From Prolixibacteraceae bacterium (lineage in GTDB: Bacteria; Bacteroidota; Bacteroidia; Bacteroidales; Prolixibacteraceae), in contig DOAQ01000007.1 of assembly GCA_003506435.1 (NCBI GenBank), positions 143,158-207,157 of the forward strand: a stretch of 64,000 bases of DNA, given 5' to 3'. Below are positions 33,514-43,134 of this stretch, piece by piece. The notes beneath the pieces are model-generated. The model did no database searches. It was given only the letters and a program-made list of their open reading frames with translations, and was not told the DNA's origin. The position numbers and the translations under genes were made by a program. Every line of letters starts with the position of its first letter. Position 1 is the stretch's first letter.

Positions 33514-33545
33514 TGCAACCTATTCGATACAAAAAAAGTCAACTG
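33514..33545 (+). promoter_or_regulatory. Candidate ECF promoter upstream of the 33575 gene
   Basis: TGCAAC (33514-33519), 18 bases, GTCAACTG (33538-33545), the same two blocks and spacing as on the other strand. The spacers also share TTCGAT at nearly the same place. It ends 29 bases before the ATG. Confidence 0.5.
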
Positions 33546-33574
33546 GGCAAACACAAACTTTAAAACAGAAAATT

Positions 33575-33946
33575 ATGAGTGATGTATTAATGGCAGCAGT
33601 GGTATTTTTTGCAATTTACCAGATACTAAAAAATTTTACCGACTTTTTACTGAAACGGAAGATCATTAAAAGCGGGCATTTTGAGAAAGCTGAAATTCTC
33701 AATCAGAAAGATTTGGAACCTACGGGAGAGGTCAATAAATACCCATCGCTGAAATGGGGATTGGTTGCTTTCTTTGCGGGCTTAGGGTTTATAATAATAA
33801 ATCAGATGAGTCCAAATGTTAATACCAATGACTACTACAATTTCATGCAGGATGGCATGTTGCCTTTTGGTATCGAGTTGGTTTCTATTTCGCTTGGTTT
33901 CATTATTTATTTTATAATTGTAAACTTCAGCAACAGAAAGAAATAA
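33575..33946 (+). CDS. Small membrane protein (DUF6249-like), likely sigma target
   Basis: A 123-residue protein with an N-terminal membrane helix (~4-22), a charged linker of ~40 residues and two further helices (~62-80 and ~97-117). It has the look of DUF6249 proteins, often found beside ECF sigma factors in Bacteroidota. Biochemical role unknown. It is divergent from the sigma gene and shares its promoter-like motif. A strong bidirectional terminator follows. Confidence 0.65.
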   Translation: MSDVLMAAVVFFAIYQILKNFTDFLLKRKIIKSGHFEKAEILNQKDLEPTGEVNKYPSLKWGLVAFFAGLGFIIINQMSPNVNTNDYYNFMQDGMLPFGIELVSISLGFIIYFIIVNFSNRKK

Positions 33947-33967
33947 CCGGATAAAATTGGAGTGTAT

Positions 33968-33997
33968 AAAAAAAGCGGGTCAAAAACCCGCTTTTTT
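33968..33997. terminator. Bidirectional terminator
   Basis: AAAAAAGCGGGT pairs perfectly with ACCCGCTTTTTT around a 5-base CAAAA loop. It lies between convergent genes. Confidence 0.88.
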
Positions 33998-34015
33998 ATA
34001 CATGTATATCAGCTA

Positions 34016-36136
34016 TTAATAGAATTTCGAACGTTTATCTTCAATTTCCGTGACTTTCTTGTGAGCCTCTAAAGTCTGATAATTTACACGGTAACCTAAA
34101 CCCTGTGCCAGACGGGTTTGTTCCCCGACAACATCGGTATCTGCATCTTTACTTACCGAAATTACTTTTACCAGATACACCCCTGAATTTCCTTTAACCG
34201 GAGTCGAAATTTTATTTTCGGCAAGGCTTACAACCGTACCAATTACGGCGGGTTCCAATCCCATTTCAGGAATTGAATACGAAGTAAAAGAAATGTTGAC
34301 AGCATCTTTTACCGAACTTCCCAGTTTTCGTGCTATTGCATCTAAATCGCTACCCGAAGCAACTGCTTCTTTTGCTTTTGCCACCAGCAAATCGGCCTTT
34401 TTGTCTTTACGTACAGCAAGGTCAACGCGGAGTTTCACTTCTTCAAAAGGAGAAGTTCCTTTTTCGGTAATGCTCACCAAAGCGGCAATCACAAATTTAT
34501 TTCCAAATTCAAAAATGGTAGAACCTTCGTTATTCACCAAAATATCATTCACTTCTTCGGCCTGATAAGCGGCACGGATCAATCCGCGCGACATTTCCAA
34601 CCCGGCAATATTTTGTTCGATTTCTCCCACATTGGCAACTTTCTTGTCAAGCTGTTGTGCAATAACCGCTTTTTTAAATGCTTCGTAATCCTGGTTTTCA
34701 CTGGCAAATTTGCTGGCCTGTGTATAGTAATTCTGATAGGTCTGCGTACTCGGCGTTACTTTGCGTTCAACAATAGCGAGACGAACCTGTTTGGTTTCTT
34801 TTCCTTTTTTGGTTGGTTTCACCAGATGGATACCAAATTGTGTATTGGCCAGATATACTTTATTTACATCGCCATTAAAAGCTGCATCTTCGAAAGGTTT
34901 TACCATCATATTCCGGCCAAACCATCCCAGATCGCCACCTTTTGCAGCAGATCCCGGATCTTCGGAATATTTTCCTGCCAGTTCTGCAAAATTAGCGCCG
35001 TTGTCGAGCAGGTTTTTCAAACTGTCGGCCAATTGTTTTGCAGCAGCAGCACTACCAGCGGTTTCAGGCCTGATCAGTATATGACTTGCCATTACTGAAT
35101 CGGGCAACATTTTGAACTCATCAATTTTCGCCAGCTTGTATGATTCCGCTTCCTTGTAGGGGCCAAAAACATCGCCCACATTTCCGTTGAATGCAAACCC
35201 GCCAAGCTCAGCCGAAAGTTGTTCCTGTTTCAGGTACAATCCGTCGAACCTCGAATCTGAATTTACGTTTACAAACTGTGCATTGTCCTGCGAACCCGCG
35301 AACTCGGGTTTAATATCTTCAATCCATTTTTTGGCGTCAACATCATCGGCTTCCGATGCTTTTACTTCAAAAGTAATGTATTCAATCCTCCGGCTTTTTT
35401 CCTGTTTGTATTCATCCTGATGAGCCGCATAGTACGATTTCAGGTCTTTGTCTGAAACAGAAACAGCGCTGTCGGCGATCGTTGAATAGCTAAGCGGGAT
35501 ATACTGAAAGTTTACTTTCTTGTTCTTCTCAGCCAAACTTTGTTTTGCTTCCGCAGTAGTAACATACAGCCCCTTGCTGATCAAACTATTGTATTTTTCC
35601 TGAATTTTTTCTGATTTAATCTGATTTTCAACATACAACCAGTACGCTTTTTGCTCTGGAGTTGCATTGGTTTGAAGCGACTTCAGAAATGAAATTGCAA
35701 AGTTTTTATCGAACGCACCTGTGTTGGGGTTTCTGAATATTTGCTGAACAATTTGATGAGGATTTGCGCCCTGAATTAAATCGAACAATTCTTCCGAACT
35801 GACATCAACGCCAACTTCTTCGTACACATCGGTCATCACCAATTCGCGCAATATGGTCTGCCATACTTGTTCGCGTACCTGATTCCATGCATTTTCGTCG
35901 AGTTGAGAAACGCCCATGTTCATTTTATAAACTTCCGAAAGTTCTTCGATTTTTCTCTGGAAATCGGGATACTGAACGGATTCCCCATTAATTTCAGCAA
36001 CTTCCATCTGACTTGGCCGCATCAATGTACTTCCTGTTTGCAACATGTCGCCCAAAATAAATGCGAGCAAAGCAAGACCAATAATGACCGCTACCAATAT
36101 ACCACCACGATTCCTGATTTTTTGTAATGTAGCCAT
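34016..36136 (-). CDS. Periplasmic peptidyl-prolyl isomerase (PpiD/SurA type)
   Basis: A 706-residue folding factor anchored by one N-terminal helix (RGGILVAVIIGLALLAFILGD, ~10-30). A SurA_N-like chaperone domain (~45-270) is followed by a parvulin domain (~350-445: ASHILIRPE, FAELAGKYSEDPGSAAKGGDLGWF) and a second chaperone part with parvulin-like remains. It helps outer-membrane proteins fold. It is the last gene in the order TPR protein, LptC, HlyC-like, PPIase, an envelope-maintenance set common in Bacteroidota. Confidence 0.93.
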   Translation of the reverse strand: MATLQKIRNRGGILVAVIIGLALLAFILGDMLQTGSTLMRPSQMEVAEINGESVQYPDFQRKIEELSEVYKMNMGVSQLDENAWNQVREQVWQTILRELVMTDVYEEVGVDVSSEELFDLIQGANPHQIVQQIFRNPNTGAFDKNFAISFLKSLQTNATPEQKAYWLYVENQIKSEKIQEKYNSLISKGLYVTTAEAKQSLAEKNKKVNFQYIPLSYSTIADSAVSVSDKDLKSYYAAHQDEYKQEKSRRIEYITFEVKASEADDVDAKKWIEDIKPEFAGSQDNAQFVNVNSDSRFDGLYLKQEQLSAELGGFAFNGNVGDVFGPYKEAESYKLAKIDEFKMLPDSVMASHILIRPETAGSAAAAKQLADSLKNLLDNGANFAELAGKYSEDPGSAAKGGDLGWFGRNMMVKPFEDAAFNGDVNKVYLANTQFGIHLVKPTKKGKETKQVRLAIVERKVTPSTQTYQNYYTQASKFASENQDYEAFKKAVIAQQLDKKVANVGEIEQNIAGLEMSRGLIRAAYQAEEVNDILVNNEGSTIFEFGNKFVIAALVSITEKGTSPFEEVKLRVDLAVRKDKKADLLVAKAKEAVASGSDLDAIARKLGSSVKDAVNISFTSYSIPEMGLEPAVIGTVVSLAENKISTPVKGNSGVYLVKVISVSKDADTDVVGEQTRLAQGLGYRVNYQTLEAHKKVTEIEDKRSKFY

Positions 36137-36231
36137 TTAAATATGTATTGTTTTATTATGATATTTAGTTTGAAAATTCGAGCTACGAAGATAACAATTT
36201 TCAATATTAATCCTCAATAATCGATTTTTTT

Positions 36232-37500
36232 TTAGGTGTTGTCCAATATCTTAAGGTTCACCAATTCAATTCTGGTATTTGTAGCTTTCAGTATTTTAAA
36301 CTGAATGTTGCCTACTTGTATCACTGAGTTGATTTTAGGGATACTTTCATAATAAAATAAGATAAATCCGGCCAACGTTTCGTAATTCTCATTGACGCTG
36401 AATTTCAGGTTGTATTTTTCGTTGATGGTGTCAATTTCCAAACGTCCGGAGAAAATATATTCGTCATCGCCGATTTTCTTTTCAATAAGATTTACCGTAT
36501 CGTGTTCGTCTTCAATGTCACCAAAAATTTCTTCGAGAATATCTTCGCTGGTAACCATTCCCGCTGTTCCGCCAAACTCATCGACCACAATGGCAATACT
36601 TCGGCGCTGCTGGATGAATTTGTGCAACAGTTTGCTGGCAGGCATGGTTTCGGGTACAATCAGTACTTTTTTAAGATTATCGTAGATCGATTTGGGTTTG
36701 CTGAATATGATTGAATGGTGAATATAGCCGATAATGTTGTCGATATTATCCTGGTAAAAAAGAATACGGGAGTAGCCGGTTTCGATAAACCTGCGTACCA
36801 GATCGTCCATCGACGATTCGATGTCCATCGCTTCCATCTCTGTACGCGGGATCATTACTTCACGCAGTTTTACTTTCGAAAAATCGAGTGCATTACGAAA
36901 TAATTTTACCTCGTTGTCAAGATCCTTGTCTAATTCAGCAACACTTCCCTGCTGTTCTTTCACAAAATGGTCGAGTTCGATGCGGCTAAATACCATTCCT
37001 TCGTCTCCTTCATCAAATTTCTCATGAAATAACGTGCTGATAAGTAATTTGGAAATTGACACCGCAAAACGGCTGACGGGATAAAAAAGAAAATAAAACA
37101 ACACCAGCGGCAACGAAAAAATCTTAAGCACCTGGTTCGGGTTGATCCGGAATACAATTTTGGGAACAAATTCGGCTGTCACCAATATAATTAATGCAGA
37201 AACAATGGCTTGAAAAATAAGGACAAGACTGTCGGATCCCAAAAACCGGAAAAAGAAAGGTTCGAGCAATGTTGCAAAAGCAATACCGTAAACAACCAAT
37301 GCAATATTGTTCCCAACCATCATGGTTGCTATGTATTGACCTGAATTACGCGTAAATAAAGCAAGAATACGGGAACTAAGCGAGCTTTGCTTTTTGTCGA
37401 GTTCGAGCCTCAGCTTGTTTGCCGAAACAAATGCAATCTCCATTCCGGAAAAAAAAGCCGAAAACAATATCATCATCAAAATAATCAGGAGCCAATTCAT
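36232..37500 (-). CDS. CNNM/HlyC-CorC family membrane protein with CBS pair
   Basis: A 422-residue protein. The DUF21 membrane domain (~1-190, with FFSGMEIAFVSANKLRLE and GNNIALVVYGIAFA) is followed by two CBS motifs (~205-330, MIPRTEMEAMDIESSMDDL, IAIVVDEFGGTAGMVTSEDI) and the CorC_HlyC domain (~345-420). Relatives move Mg2+ or Na+, and in Bacteroidota GldE of the gliding machinery belongs here; no gld gene is near, so I do not use that name. It lies 9 bases after lptC. Confidence 0.9.
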   Translation of the reverse strand: MNWLLIILMMILFSAFFSGMEIAFVSANKLRLELDKKQSSLSSRILALFTRNSGQYIATMMVGNNIALVVYGIAFATLLEPFFFRFLGSDSLVLIFQAIVSALIILVTAEFVPKIVFRINPNQVLKIFSLPLVLFYFLFYPVSRFAVSISKLLISTLFHEKFDEGDEGMVFSRIELDHFVKEQQGSVAELDKDLDNEVKLFRNALDFSKVKLREVMIPRTEMEAMDIESSMDDLVRRFIETGYSRILFYQDNIDNIIGYIHHSIIFSKPKSIYDNLKKVLIVPETMPASKLLHKFIQQRRSIAIVVDEFGGTAGMVTSEDILEEIFGDIEDEHDTVNLIEKKIGDDEYIFSGRLEIDTINEKYNLKFSVNENYETLAGFILFYYESIPKINSVIQVGNIQFKILKATNTRIELVNLKILDNT

Positions 37501-37509
37501 ACGCCCGGT

Positions 37510-38118
37510 TTATTGTTCCCCTTCTGCGACCTCAACGTAAATCGTTCCTTTGGGGTTCTTAATTTTCCAGTTCGAGAAATCCTGGTTGGCCTCAAGGCCT
37601 ATACCTGTCATTATCTGGTCGGCGCGGATGATCTTAACAAATTCGTCGGAATAAATTTTCCCTTTATTTTCGTCCCACAAAAGTTGTTCGGTTTTCAGAG
37701 TATCGCCGCTTGCATTTATCGCAACAACATTGTTTTTTGCTTCCCAGCGTTCTTCTTTGCTAAAATATTTGGCGTAGTTTGCCCGGATGCTGGCAGTAAT
37801 ATTCATTCTTGCATCGTATTTCTCGATATGTACTCCCAGCGGGTATTCAATATACGGAGGATCTGCTTCGTCCTGATAAACAAGTTTCGGAGTATTCAAT
37901 TTGTACCGGATGATGGTCGAGTCGGAAAAAATGCTTTCAAAACCTTCAGCAGTAATACTGGGTTGGTTTTGAATATCAGCAAACTCTTTGACTTTCTGAA
38001 TGTCGTTTTCGCAAGAAAACAAAAGCACTGCAATCCCCGAAAAAAGGATTGCAATGCTTTTTCTGATAGATATATTCGTTATACAACTATTTTTTGGCAC
38101 GGATTGTCGTTGTTTCAT
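37510..38118 (-). CDS. lptC: LPS export periplasmic protein LptC
   Basis: A 202-residue protein of the LPS transport bridge. The N-terminal segment IAILFSGIAVLLFSCEND carries a lipobox-like LLFSC, so it may be a lipoprotein in this phylum. The single LptC beta-jellyroll follows (~45-190: GFESIFSDSTIIRYKLNTPK, YPLGVHIEKYDARMNITASI, LKTEQLLWDENKGKIYSDEF). It accepts LPS from the LptBFG ABC transporter and passes it to LptA. Its start overlaps the upstream gene by 32 bases. Confidence 0.88.
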   Translation of the reverse strand: MKQRQSVPKNSCITNISIRKSIAILFSGIAVLLFSCENDIQKVKEFADIQNQPSITAEGFESIFSDSTIIRYKLNTPKLVYQDEADPPYIEYPLGVHIEKYDARMNITASIRANYAKYFSKEERWEAKNNVVAINASGDTLKTEQLLWDENKGKIYSDEFVKIIRADQIMTGIGLEANQDFSNWKIKNPKGTIYVEVAEGEQ

Positions 38119-39718
38119 TTATCCAGCTACCAATTCGGTAGGGCTGTCCTTCCTGGAATCCTTCAAAAAACAAACTTTCTTTGCTGGGAAAATATTGCGA
38201 ATAGGTTGCAATTTTTTCATTTGCTTTTGCTGCCTGCTCCGGATCAATCTTCTTCGCTTTGTTGTAATAGTCAACTGCCAGCCAGAACATACTTAAATGT
38301 TCAATATCTTTCTCGCCATAGTATTTTGAATATGCAGCAAAAATATCGCCCAAAAACAACAACGCTTTGGCATTATTCGAATCGTTTGCCAACGACTTCC
38401 TCAGATAATTTGCTGCTTCCTGGTAATTTTGATCTGAAGCAAAAGTATAAGCTCCAAGTTCAAAATAATATTTACTTAATAAGAGTGCATCTTTTTCAGC
38501 AGCAATGGCTTGCAAATAATAATCCTTCCCTTTTGCAATATCATTCCGTTTCATGAACAGGCGTCCCATATTGAAAGCAGCTTCGGCAGATGGCTCCAGT
38601 GCATATAATTTTTCAGAAGCCTTGGCAAATAGTTCACTGTCGGTACATTCCTGTTTGTCGAGCATACGAAGTATCTTTTTCAATGCATCCACATTCGTGG
38701 ACAGTTCGCTGAATCTGGGTTCGTATAATTTAATCAGTGCTTCGCAATCAGCAGCGCCACTTCCTTCAAAAATTTTATTGGCAGCTTCTTTTGAATCAAT
38801 ATAAATTTTCTCATTCGGCGATGCCGCAAGATATTTATCAAGGATATTAACCGATGTTTCATAGTTCTCCAGAACTTTTTCTTTCGGTAATTCACCCAAT
38901 TTAAACAAGCGGCTAGTAACCTGCATATAAACTACAAGCACCGGAGTTTCCGTTTTGTCACCTTCTTCTTTTATTGATTCATCAAGGTATCCGTATCCTT
39001 TTTTAAGGAAATCTTTCAACTGGTCGTCTGTCCAGTTTTCGTTTACCATTTTAAATTTCATATAATCGACTCCCTGACGACCACGAACAAAACCTTTTTC
39101 TCCAAAATATTTTATCCTTTTATCATACACGTTCATTATTGAATCGATGTAGAAGTTTTTTTCAGTCCAACTGGTTGCCTGGTTAAATTTAGCTTCAAAC
39201 ATTTTGCAACCATGCAGATAAATATTTTTGGTTGATTTGGGATAAGTCCTGTAGAGCATTCTCCATGGTTCCAATGCCGATTTATAATCTTCCTGCCGGT
39301 AGAACTGGTCATACATGGTCAGGTTGCTCATAAACGTCCGGTCATTTTCCTTTATCAGTTCCTGATCTGTTTTCAGTATTGCACCGACTTCCTGTAATTC
39401 TTCTTTCTGGGGAATAATCCCATCAAAACTAAAATCGAATACATCGCCTACTTTCCCTTCAATATCGAACCTGCGACTGTCATCGATAAATGTAAATTTG
39501 AGAAATTTTGTTTTTGGGTCAGCGTTAATTGTATATTTACCATCGAAGCTTGTCATAAATGACTCTGATGATTTGTGAGCTTCAACAGTTACACCTGCTG
39601 CCGGTTTCCCTTCTCTGTACACAGTACCTGTAATAACGCGTTGTGCCAATGAACTAAGGCTCATCAGTACCACAAGCATTGCGAAGAGAGTGATCGTTTT
39701 TAATAGAATCCTTTTCAT
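38087..39718 (-). CDS. Secreted TPR protein with carboxypeptidase-like domain
   Basis: A 543-residue envelope protein. Signal peptide (LLKTITLFAMLVVLMSLSSLAQ), a carboxypeptidase-regulatory-like fold (~28-90, ITGTVYREGKPAAGVTVEA), then helical repeats with TPR spacing (~125-540, for example EAAFNMGRLFMKRNDIAKG, YFELGAYTFASDQNYQEAANYL). Such proteins scaffold periplasmic assemblies; the partner is unknown. It is first in the operon with lptC and the PPIase, which suggests a part in outer-membrane maintenance. The 238 bases upstream hold no gene. Confidence 0.8.
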   Translation of the reverse strand: MKRILLKTITLFAMLVVLMSLSSLAQRVITGTVYREGKPAAGVTVEAHKSSESFMTSFDGKYTINADPKTKFLKFTFIDDSRRFDIEGKVGDVFDFSFDGIIPQKEELQEVGAILKTDQELIKENDRTFMSNLTMYDQFYRQEDYKSALEPWRMLYRTYPKSTKNIYLHGCKMFEAKFNQATSWTEKNFYIDSIMNVYDKRIKYFGEKGFVRGRQGVDYMKFKMVNENWTDDQLKDFLKKGYGYLDESIKEEGDKTETPVLVVYMQVTSRLFKLGELPKEKVLENYETSVNILDKYLAASPNEKIYIDSKEAANKIFEGSGAADCEALIKLYEPRFSELSTNVDALKKILRMLDKQECTDSELFAKASEKLYALEPSAEAAFNMGRLFMKRNDIAKGKDYYLQAIAAEKDALLLSKYYFELGAYTFASDQNYQEAANYLRKSLANDSNNAKALLFLGDIFAAYSKYYGEKDIEHLSMFWLAVDYYNKAKKIDPEQAAKANEKIATYSQYFPSKESLFFEGFQEGQPYRIGSWINETTTIRAKK

Positions 39719-39956
39719 ATTGGTTAATCAATGATTATAGTATTATAATTTTCTCAATAAAATCCGTTCTTCAACTCAGTATTACAGATTGCTTTTCCCA
39801 AATGGCCATCAACACTTTATTCTGTAATACCTTTCGGCACTTTTCGATTTCAGCAAAACCAAATCCTGTGCCAAACTTAAAATTCAAACAAACAGGTTTA
39901 AAAATCCGCCTCGCAAAATAAAAGTTTAATAATTAGAAGAAAAACAAACCTGCATC

Positions 39957-40685
39957 CTACCGGTTATTAAACTCCAAAATCCGGTTTAACCCGATGAGGG
40001 TCAAATTAAAGTGTACAAATATGGAACTTTTTAATTTTTTATCAAAGAATTTTGCATCTCCACCTGTAATAATAACTTTTAAAGTTTCGTAATTTTTGTT
40101 TAAAGTTTGAATATACTGCTCAACTTCAAATAATATTCCGGTTTGCACGCCCGAACGGATTGCCTCCGTGGTATTTCTCCCGAGCAGTGGAAAATCGTCG
40201 GCAGCTTCAACCAGTGGCAATTTTCCGGTAAATGTGTTCAACGCTTTATACCGCATTTCCAGTCCAGGCGAAATGTTACCTCCCATAAACTGGTTCTTCG
40301 AATTGACCAGGTCGAATGTAATAGCGGTACCTGCATCAATAATCAAAAGATTCTGGTTGGGGAACAATTCGTTTGCCCCAATTGCGGCAGCCAGCCGATC
40401 TTTGCCCAGCGTTTCCTTGCTTTCGTACAAATTTTCAATGGGAATCAATGTCCGGTGATCCAACTCGATAAACAAACTGAACTTTTCAGTAAGAATTTTC
40501 TTTAACTCAGGAGAATACGGCTTTGTTGCCGAAAGAATGGCTTTATTCAATTGCGGATGTTCGTCGAGCAACATTCCAACATTTTCCGGAGTCAACTCGT
40601 CGAGCGACACATTGAACATGAGGTCGCTGTCGTTGAACAGGGCGATTTTTGTACGCGAGTTTCCTATGTCGATAATTAAATTCAT
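39957..40685 (-). CDS. coaX: Type III pantothenate kinase
   Basis: A 242-residue enzyme phosphorylating pantothenate, the first step to coenzyme A. The ASKHA-fold motifs are present: DIGNSRTKIALF (P-loop-like, 6-17), GKDRLAAAIGANEL (~97-110) and LLIIDAGTAITFDLV (~113-127), with a closing IITGGDA. Type III enzymes need a monovalent cation and are not inhibited by CoA. The start overlaps the nadC stop by one base, so it is the third gene of a nadB-nadC-coaX operon. Confidence 0.95.
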   Translation of the reverse strand: MNLIIDIGNSRTKIALFNDSDLMFNVSLDELTPENVGMLLDEHPQLNKAILSATKPYSPELKKILTEKFSLFIELDHRTLIPIENLYESKETLGKDRLAAAIGANELFPNQNLLIIDAGTAITFDLVNSKNQFMGGNISPGLEMRYKALNTFTGKLPLVEAADDFPLLGRNTTEAIRSGVQTGILFEVEQYIQTLNKNYETLKVIITGGDAKFFDKKLKSSIFVHFNLTLIGLNRILEFNNR

Positions 40686-41533
40686 TAATCCTCCAATCGT
40701 TGACTGATATCCAATGCCTGTACCGAGTGGGTGAGCGCTCCAATCGATATATAATCAACACCGGTGGCAGCAACTTCCCTTAAACGTTCCATCGTCATGT
40801 TTCCCGAAGCCTCAACTTTAGCCCGTCCGGCAATCATTTCAACAGCTTTTTCCATCATTGCGTTGTCCATATTGTCGAGCATGATGATATCAACTCCGGT
40901 GGCAATTGCTTCCTGTACCTGTTCCAGTGTGGTCGTCTCCACTTCAATTTTGATGCCCGGCTCAATCTTTTTCCGTATTTCGTTAACAGCCTGCGTAATA
41001 CCCCCGGCTACTTCAATATGGTTATCCTTGATCATCACCATGTCATAAAGTCCTATCCGATGATTCGACGAGCCTCCGGTTTTCACGGCATATTTATCCA
41101 GCAAACGAAAGCCCGGCAAGGTTTTCCGGGTATCCAGAATTTCGGTTTTAAAATCTTTCACTGCCTCAGCATATTTGTTCGACATGGTTGCAATGCCCGA
41201 CATACGTTGTAAAAAATTCAGGGCAGTGCGTTCGCCGGTAAGCAGCGACCGGTAAGTGCCTTCAAATTCAACAATCACATCGCCTTTTTTTACCATCCCT
41301 CCGTCTGCAATCCTCACATCCCAAACCAGTTGGTTGTCGAAACTGCGAAAAACCATTTCAGCTACCTCCAATCCAGCCACTATCCCGTCGGCTTTAGCTA
41401 CCATTTTAGCCTTTCGCCTGCTGGAAGCGGGTATTAAATTATCGGTGGTTATATCGCCGCCAGCCACATCTTCTGCCAGTGCCAAATCAATCAAAACACG
41501 GGCGGCTCTAATTTCTGCTTCATTCATCCTCAT
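40685..41533 (-). CDS. nadC: Nicotinate-nucleotide pyrophosphorylase (quinolinate PRTase)
   Basis: A 282-residue enzyme that makes nicotinate mononucleotide from quinolinate and PRPP. Marks are LAEDVAGGDITTDNLIP near the N terminus, ERTALNFLQRMSGIAT, LDTRKTLPGFRLLDKYAV and the C-terminal VEASGNM...GVDYISIGALTHS. Its ATG overlaps the nadB stop. nadA (quinolinate synthase) is not in the window. Confidence 0.96.
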   Translation of the reverse strand: MRMNEAEIRAARVLIDLALAEDVAGGDITTDNLIPASSRRKAKMVAKADGIVAGLEVAEMVFRSFDNQLVWDVRIADGGMVKKGDVIVEFEGTYRSLLTGERTALNFLQRMSGIATMSNKYAEAVKDFKTEILDTRKTLPGFRLLDKYAVKTGGSSNHRIGLYDMVMIKDNHIEVAGGITQAVNEIRKKIEPGIKIEVETTTLEQVQEAIATGVDIIMLDNMDNAMMEKAVEMIAGRAKVEASGNMTMERLREVAATGVDYISIGALTHSVQALDISQRLED

Positions 41534-43101
41534 CTTCTCACTTCTGTAAATCTGGGTTCTTTATTTTTTTGCTGAATAATATGCACTTTAAAGTCGGGAT
41601 TTTGTTTCTGAAAATCATCACGAATATGTCCTCCCCGGCTTTCTTCACGGATAAGAGCGGCACGGCTGATCAGCAAACAGGTATCCACAACATGTTTGAC
41701 CTTTAAATAATTGTATTCCATGTTCCCCTTTGGAATATTCCTGTCGATTTCCTCCAAGTCGCAGATCGTTTCTTCCAAAACTGATTTTTCACGCACAATG
41801 CCCACGTTCCGACTCATCATTCCTGCAATCTTATTTTTGGTTTCAAGAAAGAAATTTTCATTCTGAACATCGATATTAACGGGCAAAATTTCGGTTGACT
41901 GCCATTCAGGGTAATTTCGCTGATGCGCTTTTTCGCTGGCCCGTTTTCCAAAAACGAGGCATTCAAGCAGTGAATTACTAGCCAGTCGGTTGGCCCCCAT
42001 CACTCCGGTTGATGCCACTTCTCCGCACGCAAACAGACCGGGAATGTTGGTTTCCCCATCCAAATCGGTACGGATGCCACCCACCATGTAATGTGCGGCA
42101 GGTGCAATCGGAATTAAATCCTTGCTGAGATCCAAATTGAATTCCTGCAATTTCTGGTAAATATTTGAAAACCGCGATTTTATTTTTTCTGAATCGAGAT
42201 GAGCCAGCGACAGATGGAGAAAATCGCAATTGTGTTTTTGCAACTGTTTATAAATAGAAAAAGCCACCACATCGCGCGGCGCAAGTTCAGCCTGCGGATG
42301 AATGTCTTTCATAAACCGTTCACCCAGAGGATTAAGCAGCCAGGCCCCTTCGCCCCGTACAGCTTCGCTGATAAGGAAAGCATCTTGTCCGGGCACATAA
42401 AGCGCCGAAGGATGAAACTGAATAAATTCGACATCCGCAATTTCTGCTCCGACCTCAAAAGCCATTGCAATACCGTCGCCAGTCGCAGTGTGTGGATTGG
42501 TCGAACGGTCGTAAACCCGCGACAGACCTCCTGTTGCCAGAATGGTTGCCCGCGAAGTAAAAACAATATTTTTACCGGTTACAAAATCAACGGCCTGTAC
42601 ACCATGACAATACCCATCATCAACCAGCAATTTTACAGCGGCGGTATATTCAAACGATTGAATGGAAGGCTGCTCAACAACCTTTTTCAACATAAAACAG
42701 GTGAGCGCTTTTCCGGTAGCATCACCTCCTGCATGTAAAATACGGCGTTTGCTGTGTCCCCCTTCGAGCCCCAATACAAACCGGCCGTTTTCCTTATCGA
42801 ATTCCATGCCCATTCCAATCAATTCTTTCACCCGAGCCTGCCCTTCTTTCACCAGTATTTCAACAGCATCGCGATCGCAAAGTCCGCGCCCGGCAACCAA
42901 TGTATCGTGTATATGCAGATCGAATGAATCGGTTTCGCTCATTACGGAAGCAATTCCGCCCTGAGCATAATAGGAATTACTTGTATCGAGTTGCGATTTG
43001 GTAATTACAGCAACCGTTCCAAACCGGGAAGCGTGATAAGCTGCGGTTAAGCCTGCAAGGCCGCTTCCTATCACAATCGTATCAAAATATTTTATTTGCA
43101 T
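41530..43101 (-). CDS. nadB: L-aspartate oxidase
   Basis: A flavoenzyme of ~523 residues oxidising L-aspartate to iminoaspartate, the first step of de novo NAD synthesis. The FAD site (VIGSGLAGLTAAYHAS), the SYYAQGGIASV block, GGHSKRRILHAGGDATG and HYMVGGIRTDLDG are present, followed by a C-terminal helical domain. I take the ATG at 43101 (MQIKYF): the frame extends to a TTG at 43137, but the -7 box occupies that spot. Confidence 0.96.
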   Translation of the reverse strand: MQIKYFDTIVIGSGLAGLTAAYHASRFGTVAVITKSQLDTSNSYYAQGGIASVMSETDSFDLHIHDTLVAGRGLCDRDAVEILVKEGQARVKELIGMGMEFDKENGRFVLGLEGGHSKRRILHAGGDATGKALTCFMLKKVVEQPSIQSFEYTAAVKLLVDDGYCHGVQAVDFVTGKNIVFTSRATILATGGLSRVYDRSTNPHTATGDGIAMAFEVGAEIADVEFIQFHPSALYVPGQDAFLISEAVRGEGAWLLNPLGERFMKDIHPQAELAPRDVVAFSIYKQLQKHNCDFLHLSLAHLDSEKIKSRFSNIYQKLQEFNLDLSKDLIPIAPAAHYMVGGIRTDLDGETNIPGLFACGEVASTGVMGANRLASNSLLECLVFGKRASEKAHQRNYPEWQSTEILPVNIDVQNENFFLETKNKIAGMMSRNVGIVREKSVLEETICDLEEIDRNIPKGNMEYNYLKVKHVVDTCLLISRAALIREESRGGHIRDDFQKQNPDFKVHIIQQKNKEPRFTEVRR

Positions 43102-43134
43102 CGAAGCAATTGCTTGTTTTTTTGAAACAGGGAG

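Noticed and set aside
33375..33563. A 62-codon forward frame between the sigma gene and the small membrane protein gene.
   Set aside because: Lys/Asn-rich, it covers both candidate promoters and has no homology that I recognise. Chance frame in AT-rich control DNA.
36232..37500. Naming the HlyC-like gene gldE.
   Set aside because: GldE belongs to the same family, but no gliding gene lies nearby and the family is broad, so the name is not supported.
37387..38556. A 389-codon forward frame over the HlyC-like, lptC and TPR genes.
   Set aside because: It spans three well-supported reverse genes; its composition (F, C, N, H rich) is typical of antisense reading.
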